From: Clostridiales bacterium
Lineage (GTDB): Bacteria; Bacillota; Clostridia; Oscillospirales; CAG-272
Direction: 5' to 3'
Assembly: GCA_918290775.1 (NCBI GenBank)
Contig: CAKJZF010000088.1
Location: 1 to 34,587, forward strand
Length of the DNA stretch: 34,587 bases
Part shown: piece by piece, positions 17,750 to 26,243 of the stretch
Layout: each line of letters starts with the position of its first letter
Numbering within the stretch: the stretch's first letter is position 1
Notes under the pieces: generated by a model
What the model saw: the letters and a program-made list of their open reading frames with translations, nothing else
Told to the model about the DNA's origin: nothing
Database searches by the model: none
Translations under genes and position numbers: made by a program

Positions 17750-17849
17750 AAGAACAGTTTCAGAGAAATACCCAAAATGCACCGTCTGATTGATTCTGTC
17801 ACAGCGTAAATCAAAGAAAGGGAATTGCCGTCAGGTCAGATACGGATTT

Positions 17850-19703
17850 ATGAAAGTTTTTCGTTATCTTTTGCAAAGCGGAGAGAGAATCTTCGATTTC
17901 TTCCTGAATTTCGCCTCTGTCTATTTGGGCTACTATGCCGTTCATCTTTGGTCAGCACGAGAGTGGGGCGTTGAGAGCGCAACGCTGGCGATCGAGAGCA
18001 TTCTCGTCTGCTTTGCGTGCGTCTTTTTGTACAGCTACCATAATGTTTACGAACCGATGCGTACCAAACGAATCTATTATTTTCTCGGGCGCATCTTTTT
18101 TGTCAACGCCGAGCTTGCCGTTTTCGCTGCCGCCATTGCGCTTTGGATCCGGCGGGAAGGGATTTTTTGGCTGATTCGGTGGATCCTGCTTTCCGCGGCG
18201 ATCAGCGCGGTGATCATCATGACCAAAAAGATCATTATGATGACCATTCTGCACGGGTTGCGGAGCAATCAGAAAAACATCAAGTATATTTTGGTGGTGA
18301 CCGACAGCCAGGAGATGGTGGACGGATACCTCGAAGAGATTCACCGCAACCCGCAATTCGGTTATTCCGTGATCGGGTATATCGGGAATCTGAACGTGGT
18401 GGGGCTTCCGCATCTCGGCACAACCGCGGATCTGGACCATGTCATCCGGGAATTTCGACCGGATGAGGTGATCATGGCGTTTGATACCGTTCGCAAAAAG
18501 GTGATTTCCAAATATATTTCGATCTGCGACGACAACTGCGTGAAGGTTATGTTTGTTCCGTCTGTTTGCGGCTATTTCAAAGCGCCGCGTCAGATTACGC
18601 AGGTTGGAAACCTGCCCATGATTGACATTCGAAGCAACCCGCTTGATAACTTCTCAAACCAAATCATGAAGCGAGCAATGGACATCGTGATTTCGTTGTT
18701 GCTGATCGTTCTGCTTTCCCCGGTCATGCTTTTCACGGCAATCGGCGTCAAACTGTCCTCGCCGGGGCCGATTCTCTTTAAGCAGAGGCGGGTGGGGAAG
18801 GATAACCGCGAATTCACCATGTATAAATTCCGCTCCATGAAGGTGAATGCCGATCAGCAAACAGGTTGGTCAAACGAAAATGACGACCGCAAAACCCGCT
18901 TTGGCGCGTTTATCCGAAAATTTGCGCTGGACGAGCTGCCGCAATTCTATAATGTGCTGATCGGAGATATGAGCCTGGTCGGACCGCGCCCGGAAGTTCC
19001 GTTTTATGTGGAGAAATTCCGTAAGGAAATTCCGCTTTATATGCTCAAACATACCCTGCGTCCGGGCATCACGGGCTTGGCGCAGATCAAGGGTCTGCGC
19101 GGAGATACCTCGATTCAGGCACGCATCGAAGAAGATATTAACTATATTGAAAACTGGACGTTTTGGGGAGACATCCGCATTTTGTTGCTGACGCCCTTTC
19201 ATGCGATCAACCGCCACGAGCGGTATGTGGAGCGAGAGGAATTGGACGCGCAACGCATGGAGGCGTTGGAAAAGCGCACCTATGTGCGAGGTCACGCAAG
19301 TCAGATGGAGGGCGTTGAAGAAAAGCGTGTCTCCTCGTCGGCAGAGGAAAAGCCCGGAATACCCAAGGAGGAGAGCGCACCCTTGGAGCCGACGACCCAA
19401 ATCGCACCCAAGGAGGAGCCTCCCGCGGAGGATTCGCCTGCCGCACCCACCGTTGCCATGCAAGAGGAACCGTCGCAGGCAAATGATTCTGCCGACGATG
19501 CGGAAATCGTGCGCACACCGAATGCGGAGGATCTGATTCCCGCTGAGGAGACGCCGGCGGAGGTGTCGGTAACCGATCGTTTTGTGACCGCTCCATCGGC
19601 GGCAACCTCGGTTTTGACCGAGGGGTTCCGTCCGACCGAATCTGTCAATTCGTTGGGAGAAAAGATCACCACGCAAGAGGACGACGGGCATGGGAAATCG
19701 TAA
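17850..19703 (+). CDS. Polyprenyl glycosylphosphotransferase (priming sugar transferase) with acidic C-terminal tail
   Basis: It transfers a sugar-1-phosphate from a nucleotide sugar to undecaprenyl phosphate, starting exopolysaccharide or capsule repeat synthesis at the membrane. From the ATG at 17850 it has 617 residues. There are about four N-terminal helices, a Rossmann-like middle (about 150-250), and a fifth helix followed by the bacterial sugar-transferase domain (about 280-470). That domain shows KRAMDIVISLLLI, SPGPILFKQRRVGK, KFRSMK, LDELPQFYNVLIGDMSLVGP and RPGITGLAQ. The last 130 residues or so are Glu/Pro/Ala-rich, probably disordered and cytoplasmic, and unusual for the family. 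The frame extends left to a TTG at 17790, but that start has no ribosome site. The gene overlaps the next by 14 bases. Confidence 0.92.
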   Translation: MKVFRYLLQSGERIFDFFLNFASVYLGYYAVHLWSAREWGVESATLAIESILVCFACVFLYSYHNVYEPMRTKRIYYFLGRIFFVNAELAVFAAAIALWIRREGIFWLIRWILLSAAISAVIIMTKKIIMMTILHGLRSNQKNIKYILVVTDSQEMVDGYLEEIHRNPQFGYSVIGYIGNLNVVGLPHLGTTADLDHVIREFRPDEVIMAFDTVRKKVISKYISICDDNCVKVMFVPSVCGYFKAPRQITQVGNLPMIDIRSNPLDNFSNQIMKRAMDIVISLLLIVLLSPVMLFTAIGVKLSSPGPILFKQRRVGKDNREFTMYKFRSMKVNADQQTGWSNENDDRKTRFGAFIRKFALDELPQFYNVLIGDMSLVGPRPEVPFYVEKFRKEIPLYMLKHTLRPGITGLAQIKGLRGDTSIQARIEEDINYIENWTFWGDIRILLLTPFHAINRHERYVEREELDAQRMEALEKRTYVRGHASQMEGVEEKRVSSSAEEKPGIPKEESAPLEPTTQIAPKEEPPAEDSPAAPTVAMQEEPSQANDSADDAEIVRTPNAEDLIPAEETPAEVSVTDRFVTAPSAATSVLTEGFRPTESVNSLGEKITTQEDDGHGKS

Positions 19704-20778
19704 GAAACTGCTTTATGTGGCGTCCACGGCATCGCACCTGCACCGGTTTCATGAGCCGTATCTTTCCGCTCTGCGAGAGGTTTGCGAGGTTCGGACGATG
19801 GCGAGCGGAGAAGGGGTTGATTTCCCGATTCCGTTTTGCAAGCAGTTCTTGAGCGTGCGTCATTTGGAAACCATCCGCAAAGTGCGCCACATTCTGCAAG
19901 CGGAGCAATTTGACGCGGTGATCGTGAATACAACGCTTGCCGCCGCGGTTGTCAGGCTCGCCTTGCGCGGGGTCAAACCGCGTCCGTATATGCTGAATGT
20001 TGTTCATGGGTATCTGTTTTCCGATCCCCCGCGCGGTCTGCGCGACCGTATTCTGATTCGCGTGGAGCGGATGCTTGCCAAACGAACCGACAGCATTGCC
20101 GTGATGAACGCGCATGATCTTGCCGCCGCGACATCTCGTCGGCTTTGCCTGGGAAATGTGACGTTTTTGCACGGCATGGGACTGCCCGAACGGGAACTTC
20201 CGCAACCCGATCCGTCCATCCGCGCGTGCTACGCCGCGTCGGAAGAGATTCTCCTGACCTTTGTCGGCGAATTGAGCAAACGGAAAAATCAGTTTTTTCT
20301 GATCCGGGCGGTTGCGACGTTGCGTGCCGAGGGACTGCCGGTTCGGTTGCTTCTGATCGGCGAAGGAAGCGAGCGTCAGCACCTGACGCGCGAAATCAGC
20401 GAACGCGGACTTGGTGACGCGGTCTTTTTGATCGGAAGCCGGGAGTCGGTGTTTCCGTATCTTGCCGTAACCGATCTGTATGTTTCCGCGTCCTTGAGCG
20501 AGGGATTGCCGTTTAACATTCTCGAAGCAATGCAGTGCGGACTGCCGATTTTGGCAAGCGATGTGCGCGGTCAGCAGGATCTGCTGGACGCCAAGAGACT
20601 TTATCCGTCCGGGGACATGGACGCTTTTTGTGCGGCTGTCCGTCAATTTGCGAAGCATGGAACGCGAGGTGTGGGAAGCGTTGCTTATCCGAACCTGAAC
20701 GACTATCTTCTTCCCTCGGTCTTTGAGGAAAATCTGAAAACCCTTCAAACGGGAGTCAAACATGACAAACAGAGCTGA
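19690..20778 (+). CDS. Glycosyltransferase family 4 protein
   Basis: A GT-B fold sugar transferase of 362 residues, likely adding a sugar to the lipid-linked intermediate started by the upstream enzyme. The N-terminal acceptor domain begins KKLLYVASTASHLHRFHEPY. The C-terminal donor domain contains the typical FVGELSKRKNQFFLIRA, LLLIGEGSERQHL and the E-x7-E motif in SEGLPFNILEAMQCGLP (about residues 275-291), which binds the nucleotide sugar in retaining GT4 enzymes. There is no signal peptide or membrane helix. Both ends overlap neighbouring genes (14 bases upstream, 17 bases downstream), indicating coupled translation. The sugar donor cannot be deduced. Confidence 0.9.
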   Translation: MGNRKKLLYVASTASHLHRFHEPYLSALREVCEVRTMASGEGVDFPIPFCKQFLSVRHLETIRKVRHILQAEQFDAVIVNTTLAAAVVRLALRGVKPRPYMLNVVHGYLFSDPPRGLRDRILIRVERMLAKRTDSIAVMNAHDLAAATSRRLCLGNVTFLHGMGLPERELPQPDPSIRACYAASEEILLTFVGELSKRKNQFFLIRAVATLRAEGLPVRLLLIGEGSERQHLTREISERGLGDAVFLIGSRESVFPYLAVTDLYVSASLSEGLPFNILEAMQCGLPILASDVRGQQDLLDAKRLYPSGDMDAFCAAVRQFAKHGTRGVGSVAYPNLNDYLLPSVFEENLKTLQTGVKHDKQS

Positions 20779-22126
20779 TCGAATCCGAAAATTCTATCGA
20801 GGCGTTTTGTACCCCGTATTGGTTGCGGGACTTGTCTTTGCGGGCAATGCGTCCGGGCAGGACGTTCTGTTTATGATGTTGATTCTGCTCTCGGCGGTTC
20901 CGGGGCTGTTTGTGATGCACGACGCCGATTTTTTGCTCGCCCCGTTTATCATGTTCACGCTTACGGTCACAGGGCGATATTTCGACCAGGCAACAGGATA
21001 TCTCGGATATGACCGCTATTGGGAGACGCCGTGGTCGATCATTGGGGGCGTTGTGGTCGCCGTTACCGCCTCTGCGCTGATCAATTTTCTTGTGCGGAAC
21101 CGCCGCGGAGTGAATCGACTGCGGCTTCATCCGGTTCTTTCAAGCTTGCTGATCCTTTGCGGGGTCATGCTCTTCAACGGCATTTTCAACCCGCTTTATA
21201 CGCCGAAAAATCTGATGTATACAGCGTTCTTTTCGATGATAACGCTGTTGGTCTATGTTCTGTTTGCCTTCTACGGCAATTTTGACCGCCTTTGCGTAGA
21301 TCGGCTTTTCTTCTGCCTAACGGTCGCTGGAGTTCTGATTTTTGCGGAGCTGTTATTTGCCTATTTTACGAGGGTCAGCTTTGCCGACGGGACGGTTGTG
21401 AAAGAAAGTGTGATTATCGGCTGGGGCGTGTGGACACACGTCGGCGGGATGCTGGCGTTTCTGATGCCGGCGCCGTTCTACTTTGCTCGTTGGCACAAGC
21501 ACGGATGGGTGTTTTACCTATTGGGGCTTGTTGCGTTTGCAGGGACACTGCTTTCGCAGAGCAGGGGAGCATTGCTGGTTGGAGCGGTCATCTTTTTAAT
21601 TTGTCTGATCCTCGTTTGCTCCGGCGGACCGAACCGCAGGCAGAATCGCATTTTCACCGGGGTCTTGCTTGCCGCGCTTGCCGTTGGGGCGATCATTCTT
21701 TCCCGTCGGCTGGGCGTTTTGATTCAAAACTTTATCGACTACGGTTTTGGAGACAACGGGCGGTTTGATCTTTGGAAAACGGGATGGGCGCATTTCTTGG
21801 ATTACCCCGTGTTCGGATCCGGCTTTTACGACGCCTGCGAGTATGATTGGACGGTGAATGTTCTGCCGTATTTCTACCATGACACGCTCGTTCAGATGCT
21901 TGCCGCCTGCGGCGCGGCGGGGCTGATGGCGTACCTGTGGCACCGTGCACAAACGGTGCGGTTGGTTATTTGCCGCAGAAGCGTACCCAAGGCATTTCTC
22001 GGAACCTGTATTTTCGGACTTTTGCTCTTCAGCCTGATCGACGTGCTGTTTTTCAAGTTGTATCCAACCGTCATCTATACGCTTATCCTGTTATATATGG
22101 AGAAGAGCGAAGAACCGACGCCGTAA
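20762..22126 (+). CDS. O-antigen ligase / polymerase family membrane protein
   Basis: A 454-residue polytopic membrane protein with about ten to twelve hydrophobic helices. It shows the pattern of the O-antigen ligase (Wzy/WaaL) family: a large outside loop before the C-terminal helices containing NGRFDLWKTGWAHFLDYPVFGSGFYDA (about residues 329-355), then HDTLVQMLAACGAAG, with LLSQSRGALLVGA earlier. Family members polymerise or ligate lipid-linked glycans on the outer face of the membrane. In a Gram-positive context, polymerisation of an exopolysaccharide repeat or glycan transfer is more likely than lipopolysaccharide ligation. It is the last gene of the operon, overlaps the glycosyltransferase by 17 bases and is followed at once by a hairpin. 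Confidence 0.85.
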   Translation: MTNRADRIRKFYRGVLYPVLVAGLVFAGNASGQDVLFMMLILLSAVPGLFVMHDADFLLAPFIMFTLTVTGRYFDQATGYLGYDRYWETPWSIIGGVVVAVTASALINFLVRNRRGVNRLRLHPVLSSLLILCGVMLFNGIFNPLYTPKNLMYTAFFSMITLLVYVLFAFYGNFDRLCVDRLFFCLTVAGVLIFAELLFAYFTRVSFADGTVVKESVIIGWGVWTHVGGMLAFLMPAPFYFARWHKHGWVFYLLGLVAFAGTLLSQSRGALLVGAVIFLICLILVCSGGPNRRQNRIFTGVLLAALAVGAIILSRRLGVLIQNFIDYGFGDNGRFDLWKTGWAHFLDYPVFGSGFYDACEYDWTVNVLPYFYHDTLVQMLAACGAAGLMAYLWHRAQTVRLVICRRSVPKAFLGTCIFGLLLFSLIDVLFFKLYPTVIYTLILLYMEKSEEPTP

Positions 22127-22130
22127 CAGA

Positions 22131-22163
22131 CCCCCGGCTTCCGCAACCCGCGGAAGCCGGGGG
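22131..22163 (+). terminator. Hairpin terminator of the polysaccharide operon
   Basis: A perfect 14-bp very GC-rich stem (22131-22144 with 22150-22163) with a 5-base loop starts 5 bases after the stop. Only a weak T-rich tail follows (TGTTCTTT), so termination efficiency is uncertain. Confidence 0.7.
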
Positions 22164-22266
22164 TGCCGTGTTCTTTAGACGGGAAAAGCCTGATCTCAAA
22201 AATATGGACTTGTAAGTTGTTTTTTAATTTTTCGTGACTGCTTTCGCTTTTTTCGTGGGAAAAGAC

Positions 22267-22295
22267 TTGACAACCGAGGAGAAACATGGTATAAT
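22267..22295 (+). promoter_or_regulatory. Perfect consensus promoter for tRNA-Leu
   Basis: TTGACA (22267-22272), 17 bases, TATAAT (22290-22295). The expected start near 22302 is 110 nt before the tRNA. The small membrane protein gene downstream may share the transcript, because no terminator is visible between them. Confidence 0.8.
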
Positions 22296-22411
22296 AGAGT
22301 GCAAGCAAAGTGAGCGATCGGATGAGATGCTTGCAGTTCGGTTCTTTCGTTTTGTGATTTGCTTGTGCCAAACGCCGTTACGCGTGCGGTATCAAACAAA
22401 ATCAGAACAAC

Positions 22412-22498
22412 GCCGGTGTGTCGGAATCGGCAGACGAGACAGACTCAAAATCTGTTGTCCGCGAGGGCGTGTGGGTTCAAGTCCCACCACCGGCACCA
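22412..22498 (+). tRNA. tRNA-Leu(CAA)
   Basis: The acceptor stem GCCGGTG pairs with CACCGGC (22488-22494), and discriminator A and encoded CCA (22496-22498) follow. The anticodon stem ACAGA/TCTGT flanks loop CTCAAAA, with anticodon CAA at 22446-22448. A long variable arm and the GTTCAAGTCC T-loop fit a class II leucine tRNA. Confidence 0.97.
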
Positions 22499-22617
22499 AC
22501 ATGAACGCTGATTTTGGGACGATTTCAGCGTTCTTTTCTATTCTTTCCGGGCAAATGAGAGCATTTGACGCATTTTTCTCTCTTCAAAGAGAGATCTTTA
22601 CAAAGGAGATGAAAGAT

Positions 22618-23370
22618 ATGAACGCAAAGATTGATTCGGTTTTGAAAAAGTTGCAATCGCCGGCAAAACTCATTGTAATTTGCACGTTTTTAACAGCGGC
22701 TGGGTTTGCTTTCATCGCGGCAATCGCCGGTTTCGGCAACAGATTTTTCTCCATCATCGGGGGATTGATCACGATGGTGATCATGGTTGCTTTTTGGGCA
22801 AGCGTCCCAACCTTGATTTTGCTCAAAAAAGAAAACCTTGCCAAAAAAGTATTTCCGTTTATTCTCTTTTATTGGTTTTTGAACGAGATGATCAATCTGT
22901 TGTCTACAACAGATTGGATCAGACCGAATATACCGGGCTTGTTCGTCGCGATCGGCGTTTTCGAGTTTCTCATTGCTTTGGCGTTCCTGACGGCGATTGT
23001 TTTTATCGTTTTGGGGAAGGTCAAGAAAATTGATCGGTTCGATCAACTCCCCACTTTGATCATCGCAGGCACATTCCTTTTCTTTATCGTTGTTTTTGCG
23101 TTGCGTGTTGCCGTCGAAGTGAAATACAAAGCGGACTGGGGAGATTATCTTGAGACCATCGTTTCCACACTGATCTTACCGGTTGGATTTTTCTTTGCGG
23201 TACTCTACTTCTTCCCGCCCAAAAAGGTGGCTTCTGAAAACGCACAAGAAAAAGTAGCCATGGAAGAAACGCCCGCACAGGAAGAAAAAGAGGAAAACGC
23301 AAAGGAAGAAACGGCCGAGGAAGTTCCCGCGGCTGGAGCCGAACAGGGCAATCACGAAGATAACGCATAA
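22618..23370 (+). CDS. Small multi-helix membrane protein with charged acidic tail, unknown function
   Basis: I do not recognise the family. The chosen ATG at 22618 follows AAAGGAG at 22602-22608 with ideal spacing. The same frame continues upstream through the tRNA gene, which cannot be coding. The 250 residues contain about five hydrophobic helices: about 18-40, 45-65, 75-95, 105-133 and 145-165, with a further one near 185-200. The last 50 residues are a Glu/Ala/Lys-rich, probably disordered cytoplasmic tail. It lies behind tRNA-Leu and ahead of two CNNM transporters, with no shared pathway evident. No enzyme motif is visible. Confidence 0.75.
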   Translation: MNAKIDSVLKKLQSPAKLIVICTFLTAAGFAFIAAIAGFGNRFFSIIGGLITMVIMVAFWASVPTLILLKKENLAKKVFPFILFYWFLNEMINLLSTTDWIRPNIPGLFVAIGVFEFLIALAFLTAIVFIVLGKVKKIDRFDQLPTLIIAGTFLFFIVVFALRVAVEVKYKADWGDYLETIVSTLILPVGFFFAVLYFFPPKKVASENAQEKVAMEETPAQEEKEENAKEETAEEVPAAGAEQGNHEDNA

Positions 23371-23423
23371 CACATTTCATAAATCATACACCATTTTTTG
23401 AAAAAAGGAGTTGGTTCTTTTTT

Positions 23424-24827
23424 ATGGACACAGACGGGAACATACGGAGCCTGGTCTTTTCCCGCGCCTCGGCGATACTCGCGGTTTCACCGCAACAGCT
23501 TCAGAGCGTTTTGGGATTGACTCTGTTGTTCATCTTCTTTGTCATTGCAGGCGGGTTCTTCGGAGCCGCCGAAAGCGGTTTTTCCGCAATGAACAAGATT
23601 CGGATCAAAGCAAAGGCAGATGACGGCAATCGCCGCGCAAAGCGTGCGATGTATGTAGAGAATCGGTTTGACAACGCGCTGACAACCTTGCTCATTGCTG
23701 ACAACATTGCTCATATTGCCGCCGCCGCAATCGCGACGGTCATCGCAACGCGCCTTTTCGGCGGCGGGCGAACGGTGGAGCTTCTGACAACCATCATTAC
23801 AACCTTTGCGGTCTTTCTCTTCAGCGAAATGATTCCGAAGAGCTTCGCGAATGACCGGAGCGAGACGATGGCGCTTGCTTCGGGCGGCATCGTGATCTTT
23901 TTCATGCGCCTGTTCTATCCGCTGGTTTGGTTTTTCTCGCTGCTTTCAAACGGCTTTTCCCGCCTGATGGAAAAGATCGTCAAGGTGGATAAGGCGCCCT
24001 CGATCACCGAGGATGAGCTTTATGACATCATTGATACGATTGAGGAAGAAGGGGTTGTGAACGAAGAGCAGAGCGATCTGCTCAAGTCCGCGCTCGACTT
24101 TTCCGAGACCTATGCCAAGGACGTTATGACCATGCGCGCGGACATCTGCGCGGTGGACGCGGGGCTCTCCAATTCCGAGATCCTCGAAATCATCAAACAG
24201 ACGACGCACAGTCGCCTGCCCGTATATGAAGGAGATCTTGACCACATCATCGGAACCCTCCCGATTCGTTCCTTCATCCGTGAATACCGCAAGAATGCCG
24301 ACGTAGACGTCCGGTCCTTGCTGATTCCGCCATTCTGCGTCAACCCGGATGCGAAGATTGATGATCTTCTCTCCGAAATGCGGCAGTATAAATGTTACCT
24401 TGCCATGGTTGCCGATGCCGATGGTCACACGCTCGGGTTGATTACCATCGAGGACTTTTTGGAGGAATTGGTCGGCGAGATTTGGGACGAGGACGACGTT
24501 GTTGACAAGAATTTTGTCAAGCTCGGCGGCAATCGTTTCCGCGTGAATCCGCGTCTGACGCTCGGCGAGATCTGCAACCGTATCGGCACACGCCCCATTG
24601 ACGCACGCATGAGTGCGCGTCCGTTGCTTTCCATTCTGTTGGAGCATTTCGGACATATCCCCGAAGAAGAGGAGTTCTTTACACTCGGCGATTTGGAGAT
24701 CACGGTGGAAACGGTTGAGGACAACCGCGTAACGGCAGTTGACATTCACCTGCTTTCTCCCGAGACTACGCCCGAAGAACCCGCAAACGCAACATCTCCC
24801 GACGGTTCCGCGCCGGGGACGCTGTGA
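23424..24827 (+). CDS. CNNM/CBS-domain membrane protein, HlyC/CorC family (copy 1)
   Basis: A 467-residue member of the family including bacterial CorC/MpfA and animal CNNM proteins, implicated in magnesium export or homeostasis. After an N-terminal extension of about 30 residues comes the DUF21/CNNM transmembrane domain (about 30-190), with AAESGFSAMNKIRIK and the ISEDELYDIIDTIEEEGV-like linker (about 193-212). A CBS pair (about 225-350) includes HSRLPVYEGDLDHIIGTL and LGLITIEDFLEELVGEIWDE. A C-terminal CorC/HlyC domain (about 365-445) follows. AAAAGGAGTT precedes the ATG. The stop is 15 bases before a second, similar gene. Older 'hemolysin' labels for this family are misleading. Confidence 0.92.
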   Translation: MDTDGNIRSLVFSRASAILAVSPQQLQSVLGLTLLFIFFVIAGGFFGAAESGFSAMNKIRIKAKADDGNRRAKRAMYVENRFDNALTTLLIADNIAHIAAAAIATVIATRLFGGGRTVELLTTIITTFAVFLFSEMIPKSFANDRSETMALASGGIVIFFMRLFYPLVWFFSLLSNGFSRLMEKIVKVDKAPSITEDELYDIIDTIEEEGVVNEEQSDLLKSALDFSETYAKDVMTMRADICAVDAGLSNSEILEIIKQTTHSRLPVYEGDLDHIIGTLPIRSFIREYRKNADVDVRSLLIPPFCVNPDAKIDDLLSEMRQYKCYLAMVADADGHTLGLITIEDFLEELVGEIWDEDDVVDKNFVKLGGNRFRVNPRLTLGEICNRIGTRPIDARMSARPLLSILLEHFGHIPEEEEFFTLGDLEITVETVEDNRVTAVDIHLLSPETTPEEPANATSPDGSAPGTL

Positions 24828-24841
24828 GAGGGGGTGGCGAA

Positions 24842-26149
24842 ATGTCTTATGTGATCATTGTGCTGATGGTCATCCTTTCCGCCTATTTTTCCGCCTCGGA
24901 AATTTCCTTCAACGCATCCAACAAGATGCGCTTGAAAAAGGCTGCCGAGGGCGGGGATAAGCTGTCGGGGCTGGCATATCGCATCAGCGAGGACTTTACA
25001 TCCGCTCTTTCCGCGATTCTCATCGGAAACAATTTGGTTAACATCGCCGCATCAACAACGGCAACCGTTCTTGCCATGAGCCTTTTGCTTCGTGTGGCGG
25101 GGAATACCTCGGATGCGCTTGCGTCCTTCCTTGCAACGGTTGTGATGACGGTTATCATCCTGATTTTCGGCGAAATTCTTCCCAAGATTATCGCGAAAAA
25201 TTACGCAGACAAAACCGTTCGCATCTTTGCGATCCCAACTAGAATCCTGACTATCATTCTCTATCCCGTGGTTTGGCTTGTCATGCTTCTGATTCGTTTG
25301 CTTTCCCGCATTTGGGGGAAGGACTCGGAGGATGAACCGACGGTGACCGAGGAAGAGCTTTCCTCCATCATCGACACGATTGAGGAAGAAGGGGTGATCG
25401 ACGAGGATAAGAGCGAACTGCTGCAATCCACGCTCGAATTTCGCGACACCACCATTGAGGCGCTCATGACGCCGCGCATTGACGTGGTTTCTATAGACAT
25501 TGACGATGACCCCGCCGAGATTGAGGCGATCATCGAGGAGTCGCGGTATTCCCGCATCCCGGTCTATGAGGATTCGATTGATCATATCATCGGCGTGCTC
25601 TACCTCAACCACTATTACAGGGCGCTGATCGACGAACCGGATCCCGCCAAGCTCCATCTGCGCGAAATGCTGATGGAACCGTGCTTCCTGCATAAAACGA
25701 TGAAATTGCCCGCCGCGCTCTCGGTTCTGCGCGAGCGCAAGACCCATTTGGCAATCATCGTGGATGAATTCGGCGGTACGCACGGGATTGTTACCATGGA
25801 GGACATTTTGGAAGAGCTGGTCGGCGACATTTGGGATGAGACCGACGAGGTCGTTTCCGAGATGGTGAAAACCGGGGAGAATACCTATGAGGTCTCCGGC
25901 GACATGAACATCGACGATTTCTTCTCGGAAATCGGATTTGAACCGCATGATTTTGAGTGTGAGTACACCACGGTCGGCGGTTGGGCAATCGAGCGGCTGG
26001 ATGCCGACCCGCACGTCGGCGACAGCTTCACCGAGTCGGATGAAAGGCTGGAGCTTTGCGTTGTCGTCTCCGAGATGGACGATATGCGCGTTACCAAACT
26101 GACCGTTCTTGTCAAGGCTTTGGATCCCGAAGCCGAGGAAGAAGAATAA
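24842..26149 (+). CDS. CNNM/CBS-domain membrane protein, HlyC/CorC family (copy 2)
   Basis: A paralogue of the preceding gene, probably from tandem duplication. The ATG at 24842 is chosen because GAGAGGGGGT precedes it and the family's N-terminal helix (YVIIVLMVILSAYFSASE) begins there. An in-frame GTG at 24824 would overlap the upstream stop. The 435 residues comprise the CNNM membrane domain (about 1-185), the linker EEELSSIIDTIEEEGVIDED, a CBS pair (about 205-335) with SRYSRIPVYEDSIDHIIGVLYL and HGIVTMEDILEELVGDIWDE, and a C-terminal CorC domain ending in an acidic stretch. The two copies match each other most in the linker and CBS region. Being adjacent, they may form heteromers, as proposed for other paired members. 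That is inference. Confidence 0.92.
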   Translation: MSYVIIVLMVILSAYFSASEISFNASNKMRLKKAAEGGDKLSGLAYRISEDFTSALSAILIGNNLVNIAASTTATVLAMSLLLRVAGNTSDALASFLATVVMTVIILIFGEILPKIIAKNYADKTVRIFAIPTRILTIILYPVVWLVMLLIRLLSRIWGKDSEDEPTVTEEELSSIIDTIEEEGVIDEDKSELLQSTLEFRDTTIEALMTPRIDVVSIDIDDDPAEIEAIIEESRYSRIPVYEDSIDHIIGVLYLNHYYRALIDEPDPAKLHLREMLMEPCFLHKTMKLPAALSVLRERKTHLAIIVDEFGGTHGIVTMEDILEELVGDIWDETDEVVSEMVKTGENTYEVSGDMNIDDFFSEIGFEPHDFECEYTTVGGWAIERLDADPHVGDSFTESDERLELCVVVSEMDDMRVTKLTVLVKALDPEAEEEE

Positions 26150-26190
26150 AATGCAACGGCTCCTTCTCCCGCAGGAGAGGGAAAAAAGAG

Positions 26191-26226
26191 AACGGGGGGT
26201 GACGCTTGAAAGCGTCGCCCCCCGTT
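26191..26226. terminator. Terminator between convergent genes
   Basis: A 15-bp stem (26191-26205 with 26212-26226, one G-T pair) has a TTGAAA loop. Read leftward it is followed by TCTCTTTTTTCC, a good intrinsic terminator for the leftward gene ending at 26244. Read rightward the tail is weak, but it still lies 42 bases after the CNNM gene. Confidence 0.8.
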
Positions 26227-26243
26227 CCGTTTACAAAAGGATT

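Noticed and set aside
17790..17849. TTG start 20 codons upstream for the priming glycosyltransferase
   Set aside because: No ribosome site, and the extra residues are not family-like. The 17850 ATG gives the normal N-terminus, although its own ribosome site is weak.
22234..22617. N-terminal extension of the membrane-protein frame
   Set aside because: It runs through the tRNA-Leu gene and its promoter. The ATG at 22618 has a proper ribosome site.
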